The translations under genes were made by a program, and so were the position numbers. This document shows positions 45,289-56,135 of a stretch of 64,000 bases of DNA, in pieces (position 1 is the stretch's first letter; every line of letters begins with the position of its first letter). This DNA is from Ustilago trichophora. Lineage: Eukaryota > Basidiomycota > Ustilaginomycetes > Ustilaginales > Ustilaginaceae. The stretch spans positions 1 through 64,000 of the forward strand of contig OOIN01000028.1 in assembly GCA_900323505.1 (NCBI GenBank), in the 5' to 3' direction. The notes beneath the pieces were generated by a model, which saw only the letters and a list, made by a program, of their open reading frames with translations, had not been told where the DNA came from and did not search any database.

Positions 45289-48200
45289 TTACTTCCGAGA
45301 GAAATCAATCAATGGCTGTCCATCAGCCTTCATCCTACGCTGTCTTTCGATCGCCTCTTCTCTCCTGCGTGCTTCGTTGAGTCGAACCGCATTGCGTTCC
45401 ATGAGGCTCAGATCGTTGAATGCACCCGTGGGCGCAGGTGCACTGGCTGCATGCCCACGAAGCGCCTCCTTGGCATCGTTGATCGCTTTGTCCGCCAACA
45501 GGCTTCCTTTCGCAAACGGTCCGGCAAAGGCGTTGCTGTCAATCAGCGGCGTAGGCGGCGATGGTCCATTTACACCACTGTTCCCCACCTCGGCCGTACC
45601 AGCTGCTCCTGTACCAGATCGACCATTAGGCCGACGCGAAGTATTCTTCCTCGACAGCCCACCACTGGCCATCGCACCCACCGGCGCATCCTGACTGCTC
45701 GGCGGCGAATCCATCTGGAAAAGCACCGCCTTCTCCTGTCGTAGAATGTACGTACGAGCATTCAAGATGGCTCGCACCCAATCGCGATGAGCCGCCGGAT
45801 CCGTCAGACAAAAGTAGTGGATGTAATCCTGATCCGGTTTCTCAAACATGGTGATCTGATCCTGCGAACGAAGAGCAAACCCGTTAGCCTTGGGCATCTT
45901 GACCACGCCGCTATCCACCAGATAGACGTCGAACGTCGAAATCTGACAGATGGAAGTCTCGTCTTTGCCCTTTTCGTTTTTGGCGTGATAGAGGCCGTGA
46001 TCGCGCAGTTCGAGCCAACGCTTGTTCCACTTCTTCTTGCGATCTTGGACGTAGACGTAGCCCGCCAGCGCCGGAGAGCTGGTAGGGACCGAGCGGATGG
46101 ATAGGTAAGGCGACAGCTCGGTACGCTTGATGAGCAAGAAATCCGTCTTGGGATGCGCTCGCACATTGACGACATCGGTGATCATCTCGTACTCGCGCAA
46201 CGGTCGCTCGATCCCCAACTGAGCCGAACAGTCGAATACAACCCAGCCACCTTTGCTGTCGTCCATGGGCAGTCTCTCGCGCTCGATCACTTCTAGCGCA
46301 AGATCGCGCGCACGCGCCGAGATGGGCACCTCGACCACGGTGAAACGCTGCCTCGACAGGATGTAGACCTTGTGCGGCTGACGCGGCTCCGCTGGTGCAG
46401 CAGTGGCTGGGGCGATGCCGCTGTCGTGCGAGGACGACATGTTGGTAGGTGCTCGCTGCATTGATGCGTCTCCGTGGGAGATCGAGACGTCGACCGAGGG
46501 TCGGCCGTGATGCATGGCGGCTTGCGAGAGTGCGGCGAATGTGGCTGCATGGGCACTGTGTGGTGAACTCGAAGCCTGCGAGTCCTTGGATGCGGTGCTG
46601 GGTCTCGGCATATCGGGCATGGGTGGTGCGGCGGCTGTGTTGATGGTGAGCGGTACCTGCTGGCGCGAGATCGATCGCGAACGAAGTCGTTGGAACATGC
46701 CCGGCTGGTGCACAGGGGCCACAGCAGGTGCAGCACCGTTGGCAGCGCCAGAAGATACGATGGGGAAAGCATGGCTCCTCGAGTCCGAACGCAGTCGGGC
46801 ACCTGGCAACTCGACCCCATCTGGCATGCGCGGCGAGGTGGCGACGTGTCCCACCGGCTCACCGTGGTTGAAAGAAGGCGAGATGGGCGAGGATCCTCCC
46901 CTCTTGACCTGAGCCGTAGCTGCGTTGAGTGCAGCTGTTGCCGAAGTTGCCAGCGCCTGAGCCTGTGCAAGCGCGGCGGGCGAAGGATTCGCTTGAGCAT
47001 GAGCCATCGCCTTTTGAGCAGCGACCACAGTCGCCATAGCATTCGAGGGCAGATCCGGCATCTTGGCCACGTTGGGAAGAGTCGGACTGATAGGGTGAGG
47101 TCCATGCGGCATCGCTTGGGCCATAGCTTTGGCGCGCAGCGCGGCTTCCGAGGGCGTCCTTGCTCGCATCCCCGGATGAATGTATCGCTCAGCTGGAGCG
47201 GTGCGGACCGATTTGGACCTCGACACAGCTGCTTGATCCGTCTGCTGCCTCCTCTCTGCGTTGCGCGAGACATCCTGTCGTGCCACCGTTTGCGATCGCT
47301 GCATGAGCGCCGCGTTCGGTGCATTGGCACGCTCGCGGCGGCCTTGCACCTTGGCCAGCCTCTGAGACAGATCGTTGGGGTTAAAGACACCACCATCACC
47401 AGTCTGTCCTCCAGCCGGACCCTGCTTGGCATGACGAGCATGGCTACCTGCGGATGGAGTAGCGCCGGAGCTACCCTTGCCTTCGAGCGCCTGAGCCGCC
47501 AAGTCAAAGTGACGCTTTCGCTCCTGGGCGCGCAGAGCTTTCTGAAGAGCCTTTGGATCGTCGACGAGCATGCCGAGCGGCTTGTCGTCCGACGAGTCAG
47601 AGTCAGCCGCGTCCTCGGCTCCAGCTCTGGATGCAGGCATGGAAGCGTTTCGAGCAGGAACTGAAGGCATGGCACCGCTACGAGCGGCGCGTACAGCTGC
47701 CGACTGTTCTATCTCGCCATAGTTGTCCTCCGAGTCATCGTCGGTCATAGCTTCGGCCTCTTCGTCTTCGTCCGACTCTTCTTCTTCCTCCTCCTCCTCA
47801 ACATCATCCGAGTCATCGGCATCGTTGCGACCGGGACCAGGGTGCTTGCCGCCGCCGCCGCCTCCTGCGCCTCCAAAACCACCACCACCACCACCATCGC
47901 TGGAACCATAGTCGTCCGTGTCGCTTCCGTCCGAATCATCGCCTCCACCATCGCCTCCGCTACCACCGGTCAAGATACGGTTCGACTTGTCCGAAGGAGC
48001 TCCTGCGGCAGCAAGGATGGCTGCCGAAGGGAGACCTTCAGCCGCGAGCCTCTCAAAGGCGTCTGCTCCTTGCTCTGAAACCCATTCCAGACCATACTCG
48101 GACCAAGAGTTGCGGCGTGGGAATCGATCCTGCTGCTTGCGAATGCGCAGAGCCTTCTTCAACTTGGCTTGTTTACGGTCCACCATCACTGAAACTGCAA

Positions 48201-51200
48201 AGGCGAGATCCTGTACATCGAGAGGTTCCGAGGCCTCTTCGCCAAGTGAAACGGCCGTGCCGCCAGTCTCGGCAATCGTGGGCAGCTTTTCTTCCTCTGC
48301 TTGCGATACGTCCTGACGCGGCGAGGGAAGCGAACCAGCAGCCTGCTCCGACTCGGTACCGGTTGCAACTGCATCCGTCTTACTGGGCTTGAAGAGATCG
48401 GCGGGTAGATCCTTTCGCAGTTTGTCGAGGCTGGTGTTGGACGAAGATTGACGCATGTGTCGCAGGTTCTTGGGTGGAAGTGCGATTTCGGCAGTGCGCG
48501 AGCGCGTTCGGCTGGTAGCGTCGACCGGCGTCGAGGGAAGCGTCTTGTCCATAAAGGCGGCGCTGGGCGTTCGTGGGCTTTGCGGCATCGGTGGCGTGTG
48601 CGGAGCCGAAGCCCAACCCGCGCGAGAAGCCGAGTAAGGCGGAGTGGGAGCAAGCCTGGAAGGGGCAAAGCTGTAGCTGAACGTGTCGTGCGCCGAAGAC
48701 AGATACGGAGACGACATGCCTGCAGCGCTGACACTGGTGCCAATGTAGTTCTCGGGCCACACGTTGCTTCGTGCCTGTGCGAGAATCTGCTGCGTTGTCA
48801 GCGGCCCGGATGCCCCGTCGGAAGCGTTTGCAGACGGCACCGAGGCCGGAGTTCGCGGCGACTGAAGCGGTGCCTTGGACGACGAGGCAAAAGTGGAAGC
48901 AAATGCGGTCTTGATGGTGAGACCGCCCTTGTCTTGGCGGTCGAGAGGTCGACTTGTGATGCTGGGAAGCGGAGGTGCTGCTGCTGAAGGTGGGAAGGGG
49001 AACTCTGTCCTGTCGAGGAAGGCCGGACCTGCGGAACTGGGATCGCGTGCACTGGTTGGTGTCGAAGGAGAAGCAGACTGCCCACCGAGGTTCGAGAAGC
49101 TCTTCTTTCGGAGAGATGGCAGACCGTTGAGAAGGAGACGTTTCGATATTGAAGTCGTCGAAGGCTTTGAGGTTGTGGCCTTGCTTGGCACGGGCAACGT
49201 TTGAGCAGCCGCTCCTTGCGCCGAGAGCCGTGTCTTGCTGGACCGTTTGGATTGTCTCCTGCCGACGTCGGGCGCCACCTCCTTGGTAGCCACAGGGCCA
49301 GTGATGAGCTCGCGCGCGATAGCAACGCTGTTCTTGCGACTGGTGGAGAAGCTCTTTCTACCCTTGGAGAACGATTTGCGACCTCCTTTGATCGACATGG
49401 CCGACTCGCCATCCGACTCGGAACCAGAGCTCCATCGACTGTTGCCCGTTGCCTCGTTGCTGTCGGCCCTTGGCAAGGCAGGACGAACCTCGAGACCATC
49501 CGTCACGGCCGGCAGAAGCATTGTCGGCGGCTGGCCAGGCTGCTCTTGATCGCGAGATGCATCGCGAATCGCAAAGGAGGGCGGCGCGGGCACCGTGCTC
49601 TGCTTGCGGGAGCGGACAAGGCCACTTCCAGGCGATGGAGGTACGGCGGCACCACTTTCGCCATCCTGCACGCTGTTCTTGGGATCGACCGAGATTCGAA
49701 GCGGTGAAGATGGCTTTGGCTCCGTCGCTTGAGCGGGACCAAAGATTGCAATGTTGAAGCTTGGAACTCCAGGGGCGGCGGATGGGGGTGGCGTGACGTC
49801 AGCCTGGTTGTGCTGGGCGACATTGAGACAGGGCGTGGAGAGGGGTGACGCCGGATCGGCCTGCTCTGCTGCTTGCTCTTGGTCGTTGATCGGTTCGGCA
49901 GCGGCTGGGCGAGCGAGGTGTTGCTGATCGACCGACTCCGACTCTAGAGAGACGCGCGAAGAGCTCGAAGCGTTTTGAGAGTTGTCGCGATGTAGGAAGC
50001 CCATCATTGTCTGGAGGCTCAGACCCTCGTCGGGCGAGTCCGTCTCGAGATCGGCAAACTCGAACGCCGCCGTGGGATCAGAGCCAGAGCTTGCACGGCT
50101 CTGTGCGTCGCTTCTGAGCGAGGTGACGCGACTGCTCAAGTTGGAATGGCGAGACTCTGGCGATTGGTACACGATGCCTTCCATGAAGGCGCCGCGTCCT
50201 GGATGAGCCAAAGAGGAAGCGTTGGAGCGTCTGGGGTTGGAATCGATCGTACTTTGCGAGGGCGCAGAGGATGTGGTCGGACTGTGGTTGGACGAGCTGG
50301 TGGGTTTGGAAGCCGTGCCATCCACGTCTGCGTCTTCTTCCGAGTCAAAGTCGTAGAATGCAGTGCGCAGCGGTTCAGAAAAGTCGGAGGCGCTGTCGTG
50401 GCGGCGGGCTTCGGAGTCAGTTGCGGCCGAGGTTGGCGTTTTGTGTGGAGAAGCAACACCTGCGCTGGAGCGGCTGGAATGGGGAGCGGAAAGAGGCGAT
50501 CTCAAGTTGATGGTGGCGGTGAGGGAGCGTCTGCGACGACCACCTGCGGATCCGGGAAGCGTGTCCGAGTTGCTCGTTGCTGGCGAAGACGTGAGAACCA
50601 GAGGTGTAGGCGGCGCTTTTCTTCTGCTCAACGAGGCGGCTCTTGAGCGCTGTGTGGAGGAGAAGCCAGGAGCCTTTGCGGCCAGCACCGAGAGACCAGG
50701 AGAGGCTGTAGCGGAAGAGCCGGTCTCTACCGAGTCGATCGTCTGATGATCGCTGTGATCGACGGCGACATTGGACATGGCTGAATACGTGGGATTCTCG
50801 AAATCCTGTTCAGGGATCACGGAGCCCGACGGGATTCGGACGAAATCCGATGGCGATGCGGTTGAGGAGGCTGTGGACTCAAAGTACTTGCTGGCCTGGT
50901 ATTCTGGGGTTGATGCGATCTGCGCGATGAACTGTTGTGCCGAGAGACCGGGCTGTCGCTCGGTGTGTGCGAGTAGTGCAGTGACATCTGGAGACTGTGC
51001 CCTTGTAGCAACAAAAGCAGGACCACTTGGCATGACGGGAATGGTGGATCGCATCTGAGGAGTGGTGCATCTGGAAGAGGCATCTGAGCCAGGAGGAGGA
51101 GGAGGAGGAGGAGGAGGAGGCAAGGGTGATGCGAAGGGTTCATGGAGGCCTTCGCTGGGTCTACGACCAGCGAATCGTCGAACTGCAGGTGGACCTCCCG

Positions 51201-52101
51201 AAGACACTAGCAACAACTGCTTTGGACCTTGTGGAGGAGCACCAGTGGTGTTGGGCTGGCTATCTCGAGGGAAGGCAGCGTTGAATGCGAGCTGTGGCGA
51301 CTTGGAGCGCAGGAAGGCCCTAGCTTGGTTGGACTGCATGAGCTTTTCAGCGGGGAGGCCGGTGGGGGTTGCGGATGCTGGAGGTGGAGGGGTGAGACCG
51401 ACATCGCCGAGACCTAGACCGATGAGGAGGGCGTTTCGATCTGCACTGATGATGGGGGTAGCGTTCCAGGAAGGGGTGGAGTGATACGTAGGGAGGGAAG
51501 GCTCGGCGGTTGAGGCAGTGGCATGACGTTTGCGCACTAGATTGAGCTGCTTGGGTCTCCAAGCGTGTGATGCACCGTTTGGGGTGAGTGGAGTCAAGGG
51601 AGCGGCATGGTGGTTGGCGTCGATTTCTGAGGATTGCGAGTGTGCGTGGCTGCTGGATACGCTGTGATCGGTCTCTGCGCTATTGACGTCGCTGACAGTG
51701 GGGCTGTGGTAGTCTATTGAGCTGTGGGTGGAAGGTTGTTTGTAAGGATGAATGGTATGGAGCAGCGAGAGAGAGGAAGTTGAGGATGGATAGGAGGAAA
51801 GCGAGTTGACGGATTCGATGGAAGTGGAGGATGAGAGGAGATGGGAAGTGGACTGGGAGGAATCTGCGGAATCTGCGGAATGTAGCTGGATGGAAGCTTT
51901 GAGCGAAGGTAGAGATGGACGAGCTAGACGTTCTGCTTGTACACGAGAACGTGGTGGTGGTTGTGGGAAGAGCGTGTCAAAGAGGTCATCCTGCTGACGA
52001 TACGAAGCACGTGAGTGAAGGGATTGAGCCAGATCGTAAGATTCGAAAGTGGGATGCAATGCGCTTCGACTGTGTCGACGTGATTGCATGGAAGCCGACA
52101 T
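45289..52101 (-). CDS. Very large RA-PH domain scaffold protein
   Basis: About 2,270 residues in one exon. The first ~1,900 residues are Ser/Pro/Ala-rich and disordered, with a Pro run, a Gly/Asp-rich patch and acidic Glu runs around residues 1,400-1,470. The C-terminal ~380 residues hold a Ras-association domain (HKVYILSRQRFTVVEVPISA ... WVVFDCSAQLGIERPLREYE) and a PH domain (AGYVYVQDRKKKWNKRWLELR ... DYIHYFCLTDPAAHRDWVRAI). This RA-PH tandem is the layout of the Mig10/RIAM/lamellipodin and Grb7 group, which link Ras-like GTPases and lipids to actin. The first in-frame ATG is at 52101; 23 open codons lie upstream, so a small 5' exon is possible. It lies upstream of the Rho3-like gene on the same strand. 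Confidence 0.85.
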   Translation of the reverse strand: MSASMQSRRHSRSALHPTFESYDLAQSLHSRASYRQQDDLFDTLFPQPPPRSRVQAERLARPSLPSLKASIQLHSADSADSSQSTSHLLSSSTSIESVNSLSSYPSSTSSLSLLHTIHPYKQPSTHSSIDYHSPTVSDVNSAETDHSVSSSHAHSQSSEIDANHHAAPLTPLTPNGASHAWRPKQLNLVRKRHATASTAEPSLPTYHSTPSWNATPIISADRNALLIGLGLGDVGLTPPPPASATPTGLPAEKLMQSNQARAFLRSKSPQLAFNAAFPRDSQPNTTGAPPQGPKQLLLVSSGGPPAVRRFAGRRPSEGLHEPFASPLPPPPPPPPPPGSDASSRCTTPQMRSTIPVMPSGPAFVATRAQSPDVTALLAHTERQPGLSAQQFIAQIASTPEYQASKYFESTASSTASPSDFVRIPSGSVIPEQDFENPTYSAMSNVAVDHSDHQTIDSVETGSSATASPGLSVLAAKAPGFSSTQRSRAASLSRRKAPPTPLVLTSSPATSNSDTLPGSAGGRRRRSLTATINLRSPLSAPHSSRSSAGVASPHKTPTSAATDSEARRHDSASDFSEPLRTAFYDFDSEEDADVDGTASKPTSSSNHSPTTSSAPSQSTIDSNPRRSNASSLAHPGRGAFMEGIVYQSPESRHSNLSSRVTSLRSDAQSRASSGSDPTAAFEFADLETDSPDEGLSLQTMMGFLHRDNSQNASSSSRVSLESESVDQQHLARPAAAEPINDQEQAAEQADPASPLSTPCLNVAQHNQADVTPPPSAAPGVPSFNIAIFGPAQATEPKPSSPLRISVDPKNSVQDGESGAAVPPSPGSGLVRSRKQSTVPAPPSFAIRDASRDQEQPGQPPTMLLPAVTDGLEVRPALPRADSNEATGNSRWSSGSESDGESAMSIKGGRKSFSKGRKSFSTSRKNSVAIARELITGPVATKEVAPDVGRRQSKRSSKTRLSAQGAAAQTLPVPSKATTSKPSTTSISKRLLLNGLPSLRKKSFSNLGGQSASPSTPTSARDPSSAGPAFLDRTEFPFPPSAAAPPLPSITSRPLDRQDKGGLTIKTAFASTFASSSKAPLQSPRTPASVPSANASDGASGPLTTQQILAQARSNVWPENYIGTSVSAAGMSSPYLSSAHDTFSYSFAPSRLAPTPPYSASRAGWASAPHTPPMPQSPRTPSAAFMDKTLPSTPVDATSRTRSRTAEIALPPKNLRHMRQSSSNTSLDKLRKDLPADLFKPSKTDAVATGTESEQAAGSLPSPRQDVSQAEEEKLPTIAETGGTAVSLGEEASEPLDVQDLAFAVSVMVDRKQAKLKKALRIRKQQDRFPRRNSWSEYGLEWVSEQGADAFERLAAEGLPSAAILAAAGAPSDKSNRILTGGSGGDGGGDDSDGSDTDDYGSSDGGGGGGFGGAGGGGGGKHPGPGRNDADDSDDVEEEEEEEESDEDEEAEAMTDDDSEDNYGEIEQSAAVRAARSGAMPSVPARNASMPASRAGAEDAADSDSSDDKPLGMLVDDPKALQKALRAQERKRHFDLAAQALEGKGSSGATPSAGSHARHAKQGPAGGQTGDGGVFNPNDLSQRLAKVQGRRERANAPNAALMQRSQTVARQDVSRNAERRQQTDQAAVSRSKSVRTAPAERYIHPGMRARTPSEAALRAKAMAQAMPHGPHPISPTLPNVAKMPDLPSNAMATVVAAQKAMAHAQANPSPAALAQAQALATSATAALNAATAQVKRGGSSPISPSFNHGEPVGHVATSPRMPDGVELPGARLRSDSRSHAFPIVSSGAANGAAPAVAPVHQPGMFQRLRSRSISRQQVPLTINTAAAPPMPDMPRPSTASKDSQASSSPHSAHAATFAALSQAAMHHGRPSVDVSISHGDASMQRAPTNMSSSHDSGIAPATAAPAEPRQPHKVYILSRQRFTVVEVPISARARDLALEVIERERLPMDDSKGGWVVFDCSAQLGIERPLREYEMITDVVNVRAHPKTDFLLIKRTELSPYLSIRSVPTSSPALAGYVYVQDRKKKWNKRWLELRDHGLYHAKNEKGKDETSICQISTFDVYLVDSGVVKMPKANGFALRSQDQITMFEKPDQDYIHYFCLTDPAAHRDWVRAILNARTYILRQEKAVLFQMDSPPSSQDAPVGAMASGGLSRKNTSRRPNGRSGTGAAGTAEVGNSGVNGPSPPTPLIDSNAFAGPFAKGSLLADKAINDAKEALRGHAASAPAPTGAFNDLSLMERNAVRLNEARRREEAIERQRRMKADGQPLIDFSRK

Positions 52102-52339
52102 GCCGATGAAACGGATGCTACGCCGAGGCGAGGCAGTCGAGGGAGATGCAACAAGAGGAATTGTTGACAAGTCAAAAGGTGACTAACAGGTGTGACTGTG
52201 ACTGTGACTGTTGGAAATGCACCGCATTGAGGTTGGATGAATGAATGCGGTAGGAAGAGCCGAGAACGAGGCTGCCAGCTGAACCAGGTGAAAAGGTGGG
52301 AAAAGGTGGAAGATCGAGCAAATGACACAACGACAGCGG

Positions 52340-52380
<41 letters not shown>

Positions 52381-53759
52381 AGAGGCAACGGTGACAGTGA
52401 TCCAAGATGAAGGTACGAGAAGAGACGGTGCAGCAAAAGGAAAGGACAAGAAAGGGGGTGCGATGGTGGCCGAGAAAGACAAGAAAAAGAAAGCAAACGA
52501 GTGGGGAGAGGATAGTGGATGTCGAGATGGTGTGGTACTGTATCGAAAGATGAATGTTCAACGCCAAGCTTCCGATATCGGAGAGAGATGGGTTTTTGCC
52601 AAAGGTAAGGGGGCAGATGCACGGCGAGATGAATCCATTTTTGCAGCACTTGAGCCGTCAAAAAGAAAAAAAAAACAATTAGCTCAAGTCTCTCTCTCTT
52701 CGCCCCTTGCGTGTGCAAGCTTGCACAGATCAAAAAGTGAGTAGTGACAGCTTCATTTTCATACCAGAAGGTGACACACGGCGACTATAATACCACCACC
52801 AGTAGAGTGCACAACCCAGGCTACTGTAGATTCGTAGTGCAGTGCGGTGAACGCAGCCAGCAAGAGTGATTCAGCATCAAATCGCAGATCTCGTTGGAAA
52901 AGGATTGCATGGCGAGGAGGAAACAAGAAAGAGGCACTTTGCGCGCTGCAACAACGGATCGACAGCTCATCAGTCAAGCGAAAGCCAAGCACACACGCAG
53001 CACATGCATTGTCAGTATTCAGAAATAAAAGTTGTAATTGGTCTCGCGTGCAGTTGTTGTTGTTGTTGTTGTTGTTGTTGATTGTGTTTCAAGAAGAAAA
53101 AAAAAAGCAGAAAAACAAGGGTGCAGCTGAATTTCAAAACACACATCATCCACGCCAGAACATGTTTGAGAGCATGAGAAAACAAGTTGAGACAAAGACC
53201 GGAACCGGTAAGCTTGGAAGGGCCATTTCATACACCGCACCACTATCTAGGGCTCATTTGTGGTCTCGAAAAACCTTGATTATAGAGTTGGTCAAGCTTC
53301 GATGTGTCAAGAAGCTCCGACTGTTTTCTTTTTCCCACGTCGCTGGTACACAAAATACAAAGGGGAGTACCACGAAAACAAAGCTCAGGCTTTTGGAATC
53401 ACCTCGATTTCACAGCGGTAGAATACTTGTCTCAGATGTCACGCAGATCTCTCATTTTTCCGGAGCAGTGTTGATTATTTGGTCCCCTATTTTCTGATGT
53501 TTTGGTTTTCTTTTGATCGTTGCAGATCAGCCTCGCTTCTGCTTGTTGTCGATCATATTGAAAGAGAAAAGAGAGTGTGCAATTCTCTACGTAAACCGCA
53601 CCGCTGCTCATGCATGAGTTTTCCATCTCTCTCGAGCTTGGGTTTTGCTCCCTACGAAGCGCATGTGCATTTCAGAAATCGGTTGTCGTCTGCTCTAACC
53701 AGTCGGTTCACTCATCGAGGGTCGCAAACAAAACGAAAGAGCTACACTGTACAGTAGAG
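52102..53759. other. Intergenic region with microsatellites
   Basis: TG repeat at 52345-52378 and GTT repeat at about 53052-53080. Short repeated TGTGAC units lie at 52190-52210, just upstream of the RA-PH start. A TGTACAGTA word sits at 53748-53756. No gene was recognised. Confidence 0.5.
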
Positions 53760-53862
53760 TAACTTAGTCAACATTTTTTCTTTATTAAAGAGAGTTGTAA
53801 CCTTGCTTCACATGCACTTTTTTTTTTCTTTCTCAAACTCTTCGAATCATGTCCTTATACTG

Positions 53863-54200
53863 TATATATATAGAAGAGCTGAGGTGCAAGCTTACCCCTA
53901 AAGGGCATGCAATGCAGCCACGGGAAAATTCCGCGTGTAACACTCGCCGATCCGAGCTTTGCAAGAAGTGGACCAGGTGAGGATGGTAAGACCAGAAGAG
54001 GTTTCGGAAACGGGATAAACCTTTGTGCCTAGCGCAGCCTAGTCAGGAGACGAGGTTACTGTGGGGGCTAATGTCGGCGTCATCGTTTAATGCGTCGCTA
54101 TGGCCGCATTGCAGCGCTTGGTTCTTCATCACCAACGAGTAGGGCCGTGTTCCAAGGCGCTTCAGTGGCACCGATCATAGACACGTGTACAAGTACGCCA
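53863..54200 (+). ncRNA. Candidate structured non-coding RNA
   Basis: An ORF-free, GC-richer tract between AT-rich flanks. A TATATATATA box lies at 53863-53872. Possible helices: a long-range one with GCAATGC (53909-53915) pairing GCATTGC (54106-54112) and extended by GCC/GGC past one mismatch. A hairpin GGTTT (54000-54004)/AAACC (54017-54021) encloses CG-GAAA-CG. Another pairs 54114-54121 with 54152-54160 with one bulge. A stretch GGGAAAATTCCG (53922-53933) just inside the first helix recalls the conserved region I of RNase P RNA, but I could not align the other conserved regions. There is no T-run terminator. Class unknown. Confidence 0.35.
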
Positions 54201-54278
54201 CAGATTGACAACAAGAGTATACACTAACAATGATGGTATTCGTCTGGTGATATGATGGCAAACAAGTGAAATAATCGT

Positions 54279-56135
54279 CTACTCGAGCTCTCCCTCATCT
54301 TCTTCCTCCTCTTCCTCTTCAGCCTCTTCATCGTCGCTATCCTCGTTAAGCAACCCTGCCAGATCCTCTAGATCCAGTCCCTTTTCTTGTGCTTCCTTGA
54401 GCGCCCGTTCGAGTGCTTTGAGCTCCTCATCCTCCGCTTCCTCATCCACGTCCTCATCCTCACTGTCATCCTCTCCCTGCAAGCTCACTGCCTCCTCATC
54501 TTCGTCGCTTCCGAGAACATCCACGTCCTCCTCTTCCTCCTCTTGCTCGGCACTGACATTGCCTGCCACACCCACGGCAGTCAAGCACGTGAGACGAGTT
54601 CCCTTGGTATCGAACTGAGCGTTGCTCTCCACCGAAACCACACGCTCTGCATATTCTGCCAAGCTGCGCTCCTGCGACGAGAGACTGTTGACGATGGCAC
54701 TCAGATCGAATGTGCGAATGAATCCGTCGGATGAGATGGTGATGGCGACATAGGATTGTGCTTTGTCCTGAGCCTTTTGCTTGCCCTTTCCGGACCAAAC
54801 CGATACGGGAAGCACGGCGATGGATCGCACTCGATTCTTGTGTCCTACCAAACGACCCACTTGCACCAACGTAGCGAGATCCTCCTCTTCCTCCTCATCG
54901 TCAGAGCTGTCCTCCTCCGTACTGGCAGTCTTGACCTTCTCCACCTTCTCCTCTTCAGCGACATCAGCGTCGAGGTCAAACACTTTGACAACTCCATCCT
55001 CCAACCCAGCAAACAAGAGCTCACGCTCCTTACCCGCACCGTCCCTGACGCGGAAGAAGCATACATCGCCGATCCTGCGTTTCTCCTCCAACTCGGCCAC
55101 CTTGGTCATGTCGGTCTTGAAGATCATCGCCTGCCTGTATGCCAGTACGCAGAATCTGGAACCGAGCGTGTCCCATTTCACCAGATCCGCCTCAATCCCG
55201 ATTCGTGTCGAAGCGGCCGCTTGACCACGCATGAGATCCCACATGCGGATGGTGCGATCGGAACCGACGCTGAGTGCCAGTCGACCGGTCGGATGCGGCG
55301 AGGCGCTGTTGATTCGACCAATGTGACCCTTGAGCGTTCGCAGGAGTGCCCAGTCACGCGTGCGGTAGAGGTTGATGTTGCTGTCGGCACTGGTGGTGAG
55401 GAGGTAGGTACGCGAGGCGAAGACGAGCGAGGTGATGGTGCCTTCGTGACCGGTAAGCTGTCCAACTTCGCGCTGTTTGCGAAGATCCCAAACTTTGACA
55501 ATTTCGTCGGTGCCTCCGGTGGCGAGCCACTTGGAGTCTGCGCCTGCCGTAGCTACGGTGCGAATGGAAGAGATGTGTGCCGGAAAGGTGAAAATGGGCT
55601 TGAGCGAGACGTTGAACGAACTCGATGCCGCCTTGGACGACGACGATGTCGACGCATCTTGCTCCGAGGAAGCCGCTTCCACCGTCGCCTTGAGACCGTA
55701 CAGCAATCGCTCGTACGATCCTGCTACAACCTTGAACGTCGATGTGGGCCGAGGTGGCTTGATGAGAATCGTCGCCGGCTGTTGAGGTGCTCCCTTGGAC
55801 GAGCCACTTTTGCCCTTTTGCTGCTGCGTCTGCTTCTTGCGCAGTTGCTTCTCGGCGGCTTCTTCAGCACGACGAGCAGCTGCAGCGGCCTCCTTCTCCT
55901 TCAAAGCGGCCGCTTTTTTGGCCTGAATGAATTCGTGCTTGGTCTTGGGCTTGGGCTCGTCCTTGGGTCGTGTGCGTTGTGGGACGGGCTTCTTGGCAGG
56001 CTTGGCCGCTTCCTGCTGGTCGGATCGTGCCTTTTTGGCCGACTTGCGGTAGACGGTTGCAGAAGGGCCGCCGCCATTATTCCTGCCCGAACCACCGGCG
56101 GCGTCGTTGGGTCGTGTACGTTTCTGTCCGGCCAT
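54279..56135 (-). CDS. MAK11: WD40 ribosome-biogenesis protein Mak11 (PAK1IP1 family)
   Basis: Nucleolar 60S assembly factor. 618 residues, true ATG at 56135. An N-terminal Lys/Ala/Glu-rich coiled-coil extension of about 130 residues precedes the family start (VVAGSYERLLYGLKA). WD repeats follow with FPAHISSIRTVATAG, WLATGGTDEIVKVWDLRKQREVG in part, TSADSNINLYRTRDWALLRTLKGHIGRIN in pieces, SVGSDRTIRMWDL and FAGLEDGVVKVFDLD. The C-terminal tail is very acidic (EEEEEEDEGELE). Both extensions are longer than in yeast Mak11. It lies minus strand, downstream of the UBL3-type gene. Confidence 0.88.
   Translation of the reverse strand: MAGQKRTRPNDAAGGSGRNNGGGPSATVYRKSAKKARSDQQEAAKPAKKPVPQRTRPKDEPKPKTKHEFIQAKKAAALKEKEAAAAARRAEEAAEKQLRKKQTQQQKGKSGSSKGAPQQPATILIKPPRPTSTFKVVAGSYERLLYGLKATVEAASSEQDASTSSSSKAASSSFNVSLKPIFTFPAHISSIRTVATAGADSKWLATGGTDEIVKVWDLRKQREVGQLTGHEGTITSLVFASRTYLLTTSADSNINLYRTRDWALLRTLKGHIGRINSASPHPTGRLALSVGSDRTIRMWDLMRGQAAASTRIGIEADLVKWDTLGSRFCVLAYRQAMIFKTDMTKVAELEEKRRIGDVCFFRVRDGAGKERELLFAGLEDGVVKVFDLDADVAEEEKVEKVKTASTEEDSSDDEEEEEDLATLVQVGRLVGHKNRVRSIAVLPVSVWSGKGKQKAQDKAQSYVAITISSDGFIRTFDLSAIVNSLSSQERSLAEYAERVVSVESNAQFDTKGTRLTCLTAVGVAGNVSAEQEEEEEDVDVLGSDEDEEAVSLQGEDDSEDEDVDEEAEDEELKALERALKEAQEKGLDLEDLAGLLNEDSDDEEAEEEEEEEDEGELE

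Noticed and set aside
53863..54200. SRP RNA or U1 snRNA identity for the structured tract
   Set aside because: The GGAA-containing hairpin lacks the AGCA strand of SRP helix 8, and GCTTACCCC near the start does not match the U1 5' end ACTTACCTG.
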